This document shows, in pieces, positions 25,292 through 33,969 of a stretch of DNA of 64,000 bases; position 1 is the first letter of the stretch, and each line of letters begins with the position of its first letter. Below the pieces are notes generated by a model that saw only the letters and a list, made by a program, of their open reading frames with translations, searched no databases and was not told the origin of the DNA. The DNA lies in the NCBI GenBank assembly GCA_019117065.1, contig DXAK01000045.1, positions 1 to 64,000 of the forward strand. The letters run 5' to 3'. The position numbers and the translations under genes were made by a program. The DNA comes from Candidatus Mediterraneibacter pullicola (lineage in GTDB: Bacteria; Bacillota; Clostridia; Lachnospirales; Lachnospiraceae).

Positions 25292-27266
25292 GAACAAAAG
25301 AAACAGATGGTTCATAGTAACGATCATTTCCCTGTCTGTCTATCTGATCTGGAGGATTTTCTTTACACTGCCATGGCGGGAGGGGATATTGCAGACTGTT
25401 GCCGGTATCGCGCTGGTGGCGGCAGAGACAGTGACTTCTCTGGGAATGATAGAATTGATGGTCAACAGGATGAAAAGCAGTGATTATGAGATTCCCCTGC
25501 CGCACGTTTCTGATGACCAGTTCCCCCATGTGGATGTGTTCATCGCCACTCACAATGAATCCCCAAAGCTTCTCTACAAGACCATCAATGCCTGTACATT
25601 TATGGAGTATCCGGACCCGGACAAGGTCCATATCTATGTGTGTGACGATGGAGACCGGGAGGAGATCAGGAAGCTGGCTGAGCATCTTGGAGTGGGGTAT
25701 CTGGGGCTTTCGGACAACTGTCACGCCAAGTCAGGAAACTATAACCATGCCCTTTCCCGCACATCCTCGCCGCTGATCGCTACCTTTGATGCGGACATGA
25801 TACCAAGGAGAGAATTTCTCATCAAAACAGTCCCTTACTTTCTCATGCCGGAGAAAAAGATGGGGCTGGTGCAGACTCCTCAGAGCTTCTATAATCAGGA
25901 TCTGTTCCAGTTCAACCTGTTTTCGGAGAAAGATATCCCGAATGAGCAGGATTTCTTTTCCCGGGAGATCAATGTGATGAGAAACACTGCCAACGCGGCT
26001 GTGTATACCGGGAGCAACACCGTCATCCTGCGCTCGGCGCTGGAAGAGATCGGCGGGTTCCCCTATGATACTGTGACAGAAGATTTTGAGACCAGTCTGC
26101 GCCTTCAGAAAGCAGGATATATAACATATGCTTCATCGGAAGTGCTTGCCGCAGGGCTTTCTACTACCACAGTGGCGAGCATGATTGGCCAGAGAGTCCG
26201 GTGGGCAAGAGGCGTGATACAAAGCATCCAGAATACAAATGCAGTCTTTACAAAAGACCTTACGCTGAGAGCCCGTCTGGCCTATCTGAATTCGTATCTG
26301 TACTGGTGGACCTTTCTGTGCCGGATGATTTTCATTCTGTCTCCCATCCTCTTTGCGCTGTTTGGATTCCGACTTGTGGAGTGTGGATTCTGGGAACTGC
26401 TGCTGTTCTGGCTGCCGTCCCACCTTTCCTACCGGGTGTCCATGGGGTATTTGAGTACCAATATCCGGAATATGCGGTGGAGCCAGATTATCGATACCAT
26501 TCTGGCGCCGTACCTGATCATCCCGGTTTTTCTGGAATCCGTTGGAATCCATTACAAGAAATTTAAAGTGACGGACAAGAAGAAGCAGAGAGTGCAGACT
26601 GCCTCTTTCCGCTATCTCATTCCCCACGGCATCTTGATCCTCCTTACGGTTGCGTCAATTCTCCGCTTTCTGCGGGGAAAATACGGACTGGCGCTGGTGT
26701 ACAGCAGCGTCATTCTTTTCTGGCTGGGCTACAATCTGGTTGCTCTTTTGTATGCCGTATTCTTTATGCTCGGCAGGGAATCCCGGCGTATCTCGGACCG
26801 GATCGGGGCAGAGGAGAAGGCGGAAGTATGGAAAGATGGAGAATACCGGAAGGGAAGGACTGTGGATGTGTCTGAGGAGGGAATCGCACTGCGACTCTCA
26901 GGCATGCCGGGGCTGAAAAAGGGGGACACATTCCGGGTCGTGGTTACCACGGAGCATTACAGAGCCGCTCTGAACGCGACCTGTGTTTACAGCAGAGGGG
27001 AAGGCGCCCTGCAGGAAGAAAACGTCCGGGCAGAAGCGGCCCGGACGGAAGATAAAACAGGGAGTGAAACACCATCTGGAATGTCAGAGATGCGGCCGGG
27101 GGTATTTCTGGCCGCAATAGTCAGTCCTGAGGATGAGGAGAGCAAGAGGAACTGGATGCAGATCATTCATGACCGGAAACATTCCCTGCCAAGAGAGATC
27201 GATCCGTGGATGACGGTTTATGACGAGGTGTGCTGGAATATCCGTATGAGATGGGAGAAAAGATGA
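25281..27266 (+). CDS. BcsA-like processive glycosyltransferase with PilZ domain
   Basis: A 661-residue membrane synthase related to bacterial cellulose synthase. Two N-terminal helices (about 10-60) precede a GT2 core with DDGD (122-125), DAD (170-172), TED (266-268) and QRVRW (304-308), the complete processive synthase set. More membrane helices follow (about 340-500). The C-terminal PilZ region has both binding motifs for cyclic-di-GMP: RxxxR (R503, R507) and DxSxxG (D529, S531, G534). Polymer synthesis is therefore probably switched on by cyclic-di-GMP. No BcsB partner is present. The polymer (cellulose, mixed glucan or other) cannot be read from sequence. Confidence 0.9.
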   Translation: MTDENKRNRWFIVTIISLSVYLIWRIFFTLPWREGILQTVAGIALVAAETVTSLGMIELMVNRMKSSDYEIPLPHVSDDQFPHVDVFIATHNESPKLLYKTINACTFMEYPDPDKVHIYVCDDGDREEIRKLAEHLGVGYLGLSDNCHAKSGNYNHALSRTSSPLIATFDADMIPRREFLIKTVPYFLMPEKKMGLVQTPQSFYNQDLFQFNLFSEKDIPNEQDFFSREINVMRNTANAAVYTGSNTVILRSALEEIGGFPYDTVTEDFETSLRLQKAGYITYASSEVLAAGLSTTTVASMIGQRVRWARGVIQSIQNTNAVFTKDLTLRARLAYLNSYLYWWTFLCRMIFILSPILFALFGFRLVECGFWELLLFWLPSHLSYRVSMGYLSTNIRNMRWSQIIDTILAPYLIIPVFLESVGIHYKKFKVTDKKKQRVQTASFRYLIPHGILILLTVASILRFLRGKYGLALVYSSVILFWLGYNLVALLYAVFFMLGRESRRISDRIGAEEKAEVWKDGEYRKGRTVDVSEEGIALRLSGMPGLKKGDTFRVVVTTEHYRAALNATCVYSRGEGALQEENVRAEAARTEDKTGSETPSGMSEMRPGVFLAAIVSPEDEESKRNWMQIIHDRKHSLPREIDPWMTVYDEVCWNIRMRWEKR

Positions 27267-27326
27267 AAGGAATATGAGAGAAAAGGTGAGAGGAAGAATG
27301 AAAGAGGACACATGTGAGGTGAGAAA

Positions 27327-29129
27327 ATGGAAGGGCTTTACAGACTGACAGAGACAGCGCTGCTTTTAATGTCGTTTTGGGGATATTTTTTTATTGTCTG
27401 CCGGTTTGGGAAGGTAAAGAACTGGTTTGTGCCCATCGTCTGCATGGCAGGCATCAGTCTTATGCTTTTCTTTGGCGGGCTTCTGGGCATTCTGGCTCTG
27501 GCAGCGGATCTGGCGCTCATGGGAGGGCTGATCGGGTTTATCATATTTGTAGTCTTTCTTTTAAGAGGAAAGATAAACGCTCCGAAGTGGAGCCTGTGCG
27601 GGGGCTGCTTTGGGGTGGGAGCCGCGGTGTTCCTTTTGCTTTCCCTTAATCTGAAATTACTCCATTATGATAATTTCTCCCACTGGGCGCTGATTGTGAA
27701 ATACCTGCTGTCCACGGATCATTTCCCGGGGGTGGACACGGTCATGATACCATTTCGGGATTATCCGCCGGGCAGCAGTGTGTTCATCTACTATGTGTGC
27801 CGGTTTGCCGGGTGGTCTCAGGGCGTTATGCTCCTTGCTCAAAACAGTATGATAATCGCCTGTTTCTATGCGGTGTTTGGCATTGTGAAAGAACAGAGAC
27901 GGTTTCTTCTCTACTCATTTCTGGGGATGGGGTGTGCGCTTTTGTCTTATCTGAATCTGACGATCCGGATCAACAACCTGCTGGTGGATTTTCTCCTGCC
28001 CCTCCTTGCAATGGCGTCCGCGGCGGTTTCCTTCCGGTATTGCAGAGAAAAAGGGAAGCTTTGCATCCTGCAGGTGATCCTGCTTGGATTTATAGGAATT
28101 GTGAAAAGCACAGGGGTGTTTTTTGCAGGAGCGGCAGGAATCTATGCTTTGTGGATGAGCGTCCATACCGGGAAGGAAGACCGGAAAACGGAGAGCGGAA
28201 AAGAGGATGCGGATAAGGCCGTCTCATTTAGGAGGCGGGGAAAAATATTTGGGTGCGGGGTGCTGATGCTCTGTGGAGCGGCGCTCCCTTCACTGGCGTG
28301 GCGGCGCCATCTCAATATTGATATGGCAGGCTTTGAAGGCAAATTTGAGATGGGAAAGGCTGCCGGAGAATATGGAGCTCCTGTGGGAGAAGAATTATAC
28401 GGTCAGGTGACGAGGGATTTTCTTGAGACTTCCTTTGATCTGTCAGGGCGGTCGGCACAGGTGTTCTTCGTGTGCCTTATCCTTGCCGTGGGAGCGGTTT
28501 TGTATGCCTGGTTTATAATGAAAAAGCGCTGGCGGCTGGGAAATATTCTGACAGTAGGCATTGTGGTGGTCATTCTCTACTATGCGGGGATGCTGTATAT
28601 GTATCTGTACACCATGCCAGCGGAGGAAGCTCTGCGTCTGGCTGGCTTTGAGCGTTACGCCTGCAGTATCATGACGCTGTTTGCGGGAGTGCTGATCATG
28701 GGTGCGGCGGTGGATATGGAAGGTTCTTTTGCTGTAGACATTGATGAACGGGGCGCATACAAGGCATATTCGTCCCCGGGGGCGAAGCGGAGATATCAGT
28801 ATGCAGTGCTGGGAACAGTCCTTCTTGGGGTGAATTTCCTTTATTCGGAGGTCAATGGCCTGCGCAGTATCCGGGCGGATTATGAGACGTCTCTGCCCGG
28901 CAGGGTGGAGCGGGCTGTTGGTGACCGGTGGTATGAAACCGGTGAAACCGATGAAAAGACCTATCTGGTGGTGGCGTCAGACGAGAACGGACAGGTGTCC
29001 AGCGGGGAGACTCAGTATGTTTGCAGATATTTTCTCTGGGCTCCCAATGTGGACGCAATGGAGAGTGTAAGCGGGGAAGAACTGGAGAGGCTGAGCGTGG
29101 AATATGACCGTATTATCGTTCTGGACTGA
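27327..29129 (+). CDS. GT-C-type polytopic membrane glycosyltransferase (putative)
   Basis: A 600-residue protein with many membrane helices, in the pattern of GT-C enzymes that take sugars from polyprenyl phosphate on the outer face. A loop after the third or fourth helix has HYDNFSHW (113-120), a likely catalytic acid, and FRDYPPGSS (143-151), both typical of the class. A charged cytoplasmic loop (about 270-300) splits the helices, and the last 90 residues form a soluble domain. It ends the operon, 60 bases after the PilZ synthase. The likely role is to add side sugars delivered by the GT2-GtrA protein. Family assignment is by architecture. Confidence 0.7.
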   Translation: MEGLYRLTETALLLMSFWGYFFIVCRFGKVKNWFVPIVCMAGISLMLFFGGLLGILALAADLALMGGLIGFIIFVVFLLRGKINAPKWSLCGGCFGVGAAVFLLLSLNLKLLHYDNFSHWALIVKYLLSTDHFPGVDTVMIPFRDYPPGSSVFIYYVCRFAGWSQGVMLLAQNSMIIACFYAVFGIVKEQRRFLLYSFLGMGCALLSYLNLTIRINNLLVDFLLPLLAMASAAVSFRYCREKGKLCILQVILLGFIGIVKSTGVFFAGAAGIYALWMSVHTGKEDRKTESGKEDADKAVSFRRRGKIFGCGVLMLCGAALPSLAWRRHLNIDMAGFEGKFEMGKAAGEYGAPVGEELYGQVTRDFLETSFDLSGRSAQVFFVCLILAVGAVLYAWFIMKKRWRLGNILTVGIVVVILYYAGMLYMYLYTMPAEEALRLAGFERYACSIMTLFAGVLIMGAAVDMEGSFAVDIDERGAYKAYSSPGAKRRYQYAVLGTVLLGVNFLYSEVNGLRSIRADYETSLPGRVERAVGDRWYETGETDEKTYLVVASDENGQVSSGETQYVCRYFLWAPNVDAMESVSGEELERLSVEYDRIIVLD

Positions 29130-29152
29130 GGGAAGAGCATAGGATTCCCTCT
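29127..29152. terminator. Hairpin between convergent genes
   Basis: GAGGGAA and TTCCCTC arms lie between the end of the polysaccharide cluster and proB. The T tract is poor, so this is a modest terminator candidate. Confidence 0.4.
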
Positions 29153-29200
29153 TGTCCTAGGCACTGCTAGAACGCACAGCTCCTTTCAGGAACGCTCTGG

Positions 29201-29998
29201 CTACATTTTTCCGGTGAAAAGTGTCCCTGATTTCCCACCTTTTACAATGTCGTAGAGGAATTCCGGGTGCTTGCCGTTTGTTACGATTGTATCGATTCCC
29301 TGTGAGGTGGCAAGCTGCGCTGCCTGAAGCTTCGTGCGCATCCCGCCTGTGCCGCGCCGACTCCCAGCTCCCCCCGCCAGCGAGTAGACACTCTCATCAA
29401 TGTGGCTGATTTGTTCGATCAGCTTTGCGTTTGGATAGAGGCGCGGGTCACTGTCGTAGAAACCGTCGATGTCTGAGAAGATGACAAGCCGTTTCGCGCG
29501 GCAGAGAACAGATACAACAGCAGAGAGCATATCATTGTCACCAAAAAGACGGTCTTCGGATTCAATTTCTTTATAACTGACAGAATCATTCTCATTTACA
29601 ATCGGAATAACGCCCATCTCCAGAAGGGCGTTGAAAGTGTTAGTCAGGTTTTCCTTCTTCTCCTCTTCTTCAATATCTTCCGCATTTAAGAGGATCTGAG
29701 CGACTGTCTTGTCATAATCCCCGAAAAATTTGTCATAAAGGTACATAAGACTGCACTGTCCCACAGCAGCTGCTGCCTGCTTCATCCGCATGCTGTCCGG
29801 CTTAGCTTGCATGCCCAGCTTGTTTCTGCCCACGGCAATTGCTCCTGATGATACAAGGATGACTTCATATCCCATATTATGGATATCTGCCAGCGTGCAT
29901 ACAAGGCGGTCAGTAGCACGCAGATCGCTCTTCCCGGCATCGTTTGTAAGCGTGGAAGTACCTACTTTTACTACGATTCTGTTGTTATAAAGCCCCAT
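29201..29998 (-). CDS. proB: Glutamate 5-kinase (no PUA domain)
   Basis: This 265-residue amino-acid-kinase-fold enzyme performs the first step of proline synthesis, phosphorylating glutamate. The N-terminal VVKVGTSTLTND, the middle ENDSVSYKE, DIDGFYDSDPR and the GTGGMRTKLQAA segment are family marks. It is about 100 residues shorter than E. coli ProB because it lacks the C-terminal PUA domain, as in many Clostridia. The partner gene proA is not in the window, which is a little unusual. It is divergent from the LysR gene. Confidence 0.94.
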   Translation of the reverse strand: MGLYNNRIVVKVGTSTLTNDAGKSDLRATDRLVCTLADIHNMGYEVILVSSGAIAVGRNKLGMQAKPDSMRMKQAAAAVGQCSLMYLYDKFFGDYDKTVAQILLNAEDIEEEEKKENLTNTFNALLEMGVIPIVNENDSVSYKEIESEDRLFGDNDMLSAVVSVLCRAKRLVIFSDIDGFYDSDPRLYPNAKLIEQISHIDESVYSLAGGAGSRRGTGGMRTKLQAAQLATSQGIDTIVTNGKHPEFLYDIVKGGKSGTLFTGKM

Positions 29999-30087
29999 GT
30001 TCTAATTCCTCCTGAAAACATAACTGACGGATTTTTTGACATTATTGCCGATTTATCGTATCATAGATCAAAAGATTACAAAAGCGA

Positions 30088-30115
30088 ATATTTATCATAT
30101 ATAACATGATAATAT
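30088..30115. promoter_or_regulatory. Inverted repeat in proB-LysR gap (possible LysR site)
   Basis: Arms around ATATTTATCAT (30088-30098) and ATGATAATAT (30106-30115) form an imperfect dyad just upstream of the LysR-type gene. That is a normal place for autoregulation. There is no experimental support. Confidence 0.45.
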
Positions 30116-30145
30116 CAGATAAATAGGAGCGCGGGAGGAAAAAAG

Positions 30146-31030
30146 ATGGATGGCAGTATTCAGAAATACCTTGCTTTTGTGAAAACTGTTGAATGTGGGA
30201 GCTTTACAAAAGCTGCGGAATTGCTCAGTTATTCTCAGTCAGGTATCAGCCGTATGATAGGGGATCTGGAGAGGGAGTGGAAGGTAACGCTTCTTGAACG
30301 CAGCCGTTCGGGAGTTCGCCTTACAAGCGAAGGAATCCGCTTGCTTCCATACGCGAAACGGGTGTGCGATGAGTATGAGAAACTACAGTCAGTGGTTAAT
30401 GGAATTAACGGGTTGAACGCAGGTCTGATCCGTATTGGTACATTTTCCAGTGTGGCGACTCACTGGCTTCCTAATATGATCCATGAATTTCAGAAAGAGT
30501 ATCCGAATATTGATTATGAATTGCTTCTAGGAGATTATACGGAGATTGAGACATGGATATCCGAGGGAAGGGTGGACTGCGGCTTCTTGAGACTTCCTGT
30601 TCAGGCGGAGCTTGAGACGATGTTCCTTGAGCAGGATAGACTGCTCGCTGTGATGCCAGAGGGTCACCCGTTGGCGGCGCTGGAAGAGATTCCGCTGAGC
30701 GCATTGTGCGGAGAGCCTTTTATGCTTTTAGAGAAGGGGGCAAAGGCAGAAGTGTCGGAGATTTTTGAAAAAAGTGGGATGAGTCCGAACATACATTTTA
30801 CTACATGGGATGATTATGCGATTATGTCCATGATAGAGAGCGGGCTGGGGGTAAGTATCCTGCCGGAGCTGATTCTAAAGAGGACACCTTATAAGATCGT
30901 GGCGAGGGAACTGGAGATCCCGGCATATCGGAATATTGGGATAGCTTGGCGAAAACGCAAGGTTTCTGCCCCAGTGCTGGAGAGATTTATGAAATATCTG
31001 GATCATCGGGAGCAGGTGAACCGGGAATGA
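30146..31030 (+). CDS. LysR-family transcriptional regulator
   Basis: This 294-residue regulator has an N-terminal winged helix (about 4-62) with FTKAAELLSYSQSGISRMIGDLE, a linker helix and a C-terminal substrate-binding domain (about 90-290) in the usual two-lobe layout. It is preceded by GGAGG. The symporter gene at 31175 lies downstream on the same strand with its own promoter, so the regulator may control that transporter in response to its substrate. The effector is not known. Confidence 0.92.
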   Translation: MDGSIQKYLAFVKTVECGSFTKAAELLSYSQSGISRMIGDLEREWKVTLLERSRSGVRLTSEGIRLLPYAKRVCDEYEKLQSVVNGINGLNAGLIRIGTFSSVATHWLPNMIHEFQKEYPNIDYELLLGDYTEIETWISEGRVDCGFLRLPVQAELETMFLEQDRLLAVMPEGHPLAALEEIPLSALCGEPFMLLEKGAKAEVSEIFEKSGMSPNIHFTTWDDYAIMSMIESGLGVSILPELILKRTPYKIVARELEIPAYRNIGIAWRKRKVSAPVLERFMKYLDHREQVNRE

Positions 31031-31069
31031 AATTGTAATAACGCCATGGCACTGGAAAAAGAAACCTTC

Positions 31070-31098
31070 TTGCTAGTTCTGCATATATTGATTATAAT
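31070..31098 (+). promoter_or_regulatory. Promoter of the dicarboxylate symporter
   Basis: TTGCTA (31070-31075), 17 bases and TATAAT (31093-31098). The leader to the ATG is about 70 bases. Confidence 0.7.
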
Positions 31099-31174
31099 AA
31101 ATCCATATTAGCTATCTCCGCGCGGAAAGTTCTGGTAAAAAGGATAGGCGCAGAGAGGAAGAGAGGTTATCAAT

Positions 31175-32365
31175 ATGAAAAAAGTAATCACCAGTCTGCC
31201 GTTCAAACTCCTGCTTGGAGTGGTCATCGGCATCCTTGTGGGTCAGGTCTCTGGGACGGCGCTGATGAATGTTGTTGTAACAGTGAAATTTGTCCTAGGA
31301 GAGTTTATCAATTTTTGTGTGCCGCTAATTATCATTGGTTTTATTGCTCCATCCATTACAAGGCTTGGGAGAAATGCTTCCCGAATGCTTGGCGTGGCGA
31401 TATTCTGTGCGTACATGTCCTCTATATTGGCGGCATTTATGGCTATGGCGTCAGGGTATGGGCTGATCCCCCATCTATCTATTGATTCAGAAGTAGAAGG
31501 GCTTAAGGAATTGCCGGAGATCGTATTCCAGCTTGAGATCCCACAGATCATGAGTGTTATGAGTGCTCTGGTCTTTTCGGTGCTGATTGGTCTTGCAGCT
31601 ACGTGGACCAAAGCGGCGACAGTGACAAATATTTTAGAAGAGTTCCAGAAGATCGTGCTTGAAATTGTGACAAGAATCGTAATCCCGATCTTACCGGTGT
31701 TTATCGGATTTACGTTCTGCTCTTTGTCCTACGAAGGAACGATCACGAAGCAACTCCCGGTATTTATCAAGATCGTCATTATTGTGATGATCGGTCACTT
31801 TATATGGATGGCCGTACTTTACGCGGTGGCAGGAATCTATTCAAAGAGCAATCCGTTTGATGTGATTAGAAATTACGGACCGGCTTATATTACGGCAGTG
31901 GGCACTATGTCCTCCGCCGCGACGCTGGCGGTAGCGCTTCGTTGTGCGAAAAAATCAAAACCGCTGCGCGAGGATATGGTGGATTTTGGAATTCCGCTAT
32001 TTGCGAATATCCATCTGTGCGGATCAGTGCTGACAGAAGTATTTTTTGTTATGACAGTATCCCTCATCCTGTATGGCCAGATCCCGTCTGTAGGGACAAT
32101 GGTTCTGTTCTGCTTGCTGCTTGGAATCTTTGCTATTGGAGCGCCGGGGGTTCCAGGAGGGACAGTAATGGCGTCTCTGGGGCTGATTACGGGAGTTCTT
32201 GGCTTTGATTCGACGGGAACTGCTTTGATGCTTACGATTTTTGCGCTTCAGGATAGCTTTGGTACAGCTTGCAATATTACAGGAGACGGCGCGCTGACCA
32301 TGATCTTGACCGGGTATGCGAATCGGCATAACATTGAGAAGCAGGAATTGAAAGTAGAGTTATAA
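31175..32365 (+). CDS. Dicarboxylate/amino-acid:cation symporter
   Basis: This 396-residue protein of the DAACS (glutamate/aspartate or serine/threonine, sodium- or proton-driven) family has eight hydrophobic helices and two re-entrant loops. The conserved segments are seen: the serine-rich TMSSAATLAVAL loop, GVPGGTVMA and the D-S-F-G-TACNITGDG helix-8 region that binds substrate. It takes up an acidic or small neutral amino acid or dicarboxylate. The adjacent LysR-type gene is its likely controller. Confidence 0.88.
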   Translation: MKKVITSLPFKLLLGVVIGILVGQVSGTALMNVVVTVKFVLGEFINFCVPLIIIGFIAPSITRLGRNASRMLGVAIFCAYMSSILAAFMAMASGYGLIPHLSIDSEVEGLKELPEIVFQLEIPQIMSVMSALVFSVLIGLAATWTKAATVTNILEEFQKIVLEIVTRIVIPILPVFIGFTFCSLSYEGTITKQLPVFIKIVIIVMIGHFIWMAVLYAVAGIYSKSNPFDVIRNYGPAYITAVGTMSSAATLAVALRCAKKSKPLREDMVDFGIPLFANIHLCGSVLTEVFFVMTVSLILYGQIPSVGTMVLFCLLLGIFAIGAPGVPGGTVMASLGLITGVLGFDSTGTALMLTIFALQDSFGTACNITGDGALTMILTGYANRHNIEKQELKVEL

Positions 32366-32470
32366 AGGGAATAAGGGTGCTGTGAAATATATCTTTTCTG
32401 TATAGATAATATACGTTCCCGGGATTATATCATAACTCAAAACTGTTCCGCCCTACTTCAAAGATTTGGG

Positions 32471-32531
32471 CGGATGTTAAAGATGGCTGATGTTCGACCA
32501 GAAGGTCTTCATCAGCCATCTTTAACATCCG
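32471..32531. repeat. Perfect 22-bp inverted repeat
   Basis: Arms 32471-32492 and 32510-32531 are perfectly complementary across 22 bases. The 17-base loop has its own small stem (GACC/GGTC). A T tract does not follow, so it is not a classical terminator. The hairpin overlaps an upstream GC stem, giving two competing folds. Confidence 0.7.
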
Positions 32532-32646
32532 GTTCAAATGCTTTTCTCGCAGTAAGGTCTATCTGTCGGAAGCGACTTCCACTTTGAATTTCCCTGCACA
32601 AAGATCTTTGTTGTACAGATGAATATAGTATATTTTAGAACTTCCC

Positions 32647-32762
32647 TTTTCGGAAAACGAAATATCCACAGAACTGTATTGCGTGAGCGGCAAGTAGAGC
32701 GCAGCGGCCCCGAAGCCGCGATGCAATTACAGTTCTGTGGAGATCGTATGCTTTTAGGAAAA
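32647..32762. repeat. Imperfect palindromic element (MITE-like candidate)
   Basis: About 46-base imperfect arms (about 32647-32692 and 32714-32762) surround a perfect 13-bp core, CCACAGAACTGTA (32666-32678) with its complement at 32728-32740. The ends match as CTTTTC/GAAAAG. The centre is GC-rich. It has the shape of a small non-coding mobile repeat. A copy search in the genome would decide. Confidence 0.5.
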
Positions 32763-32819
32763 GAAAAATTTCAAAAACTTTTTACTGTTCATCTGTATAA
32801 AAAAGATATATTTATCAAC

Positions 32820-33194
32820 TTATACTCCAAGTACCTTCCGGGTCAGTTTTCGTTCATCCTCCCCGGCATTTCTATAATGCATTAGCAGATCTGCTTCTTC
32901 TTTCGTCAGATAGATCGTGTCTGCATTTTCTAAAACTTTCCCGGTAAAGTAAGGTCCAGAAGTTTCGTTTATGATACCAGTGCTGGTACAGGTCTGGGTG
33001 ATGAGCTGTTCTAAAGTGACTTCATAGATATCAGCGATACGGATGAGCATATCAATATCCGGGATGCGTTTTCCAGTTTCATAGTTTGAGTACGCCTGTC
33101 TTGAGATATTGAGTTTTTCGCCGATCTGCTCTTGCGTATAATTATTTTCAGTTCTCAATCTATGCAGATTGTTCGCAAGCTGGATAATAGACAC
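32820..33194 (-). CDS. XRE-family transcriptional regulator
   Basis: This 124-residue protein has an N-terminal helix-turn-helix (about 7-62; TQEQIGEKLNISRQAYSNYE is the recognition region) and a 60-residue C-terminal part of unknown fold. The start is GTG after GGAGGTG. It stands alone between the repeat-rich region and the CYTH gene. Targets are unknown. Single small regulators of this kind are common in Lachnospiraceae. Confidence 0.85.
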   Translation of the reverse strand: MSIIQLANNLHRLRTENNYTQEQIGEKLNISRQAYSNYETGKRIPDIDMLIRIADIYEVTLEQLITQTCTSTGIINETSGPYFTGKVLENADTIYLTKEEADLLMHYRNAGEDERKLTRKVLGV

Positions 33195-33330
33195 ACCGAC
33201 ACCTCCGTTTACAAGAAACCATTAAAATTCTCCACTATTATATCAATTTTTCCAGTAAACAAGGCGCTATGCAACATAACGGATAATATACACAAAAAGA
33301 AACAAATAGTTGCAATACATGGACATGCCA

Positions 33331-33780
33331 CTATACCTTACTAAGTGAGCTGTTATGGTATTGTGTAGAATAAGTGACATCTTCTCCGAGCCACTTCGGA
33401 GCTTCATAGGATCCCGCAGTCTCCTCGTCCGGGAACTCGATCTCCGCCAGTACGAGAGGAGAGAGATCTTCTTCAAAAAAGTCCAGTTCCAGAGAGAGAC
33501 CGTTCTCCAATGGGATGACATAGCGTTTTTTTCTGATGATCCTTCCGTCTGTTTTCGGCACCAGATGTTCGTAAGCCTCTTTTGTGAGAGGCAGATTGTA
33601 TTCTTCCCGGGACATAAGCCCTTTTGATTTGTAAGTGAGAAAATATTCGTCATTGTCCCTTCGTATGCGGACGACCGGAGCTGTGCAGAGATAGCCCTGC
33701 TCGATATGGCGGCACGGGTAATCTTCAGGCTGGAAGGGCAGCTGTTTCGTATTTACAAGAAATTTGCGTTCAATCTCCAT
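33331..33780 (-). CDS. CYTH domain protein (triphosphate tunnel metalloenzyme family)
   Basis: This 149-residue protein starts MEIERKFLV, the ExExK signature of the CYTH/TTM fold. Beta strands with alternating charged residues (VRIRRDNDEYFLTYKSK, RIIRKKRYVI, LELDFFEEDL, LAEIEFPDEE) match the acidic and basic tunnel. Bacterial relatives hydrolyse inorganic triphosphate or similar compounds. ATG 33780 follows AGGAGA; an upstream extension lacks an RBS. The gene is single and its role is not revealed by context. Confidence 0.88.
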   Translation of the reverse strand: MEIERKFLVNTKQLPFQPEDYPCRHIEQGYLCTAPVVRIRRDNDEYFLTYKSKGLMSREEYNLPLTKEAYEHLVPKTDGRIIRKKRYVIPLENGLSLELDFFEEDLSPLVLAEIEFPDEETAGSYEAPKWLGEDVTYSTQYHNSSLSKV

Positions 33781-33969
33781 AGTACATTCTCCTGTTGATA
33801 GAAAATAGTAATTTGTTTTATTATATAGCATTCTTTAGGCGCACACCAGAAAAATGACCGGATTTATATAAATTATAAGCAGGAGGGTACGGGGGATGCT
33901 CGTTGCATTTGCAGGAGTGGTTTGTTACACTGAGATGAGAAAAAACTATACATTCGGGAGGGTGGACAG

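Larger units (their letters stand above)
32366..32819. other. 454-base intergenic region rich in inverted repeats
   Basis: No supported gene lies here. CCGCCC/GGGCGG (about 32449-32473) overlaps a 22-bp perfect palindrome (32471-32531), and a second, separate palindromic block lies at 32647-32762. A short plus-strand frame (32619-32885) has no RBS and spans the second palindrome, so it is not a gene. Confidence 0.6.

Noticed and set aside
32619-32885. 88-residue plus-strand frame
   Set aside because: It spans a palindromic element and the end of the XRE regulator gene; no RBS is present.
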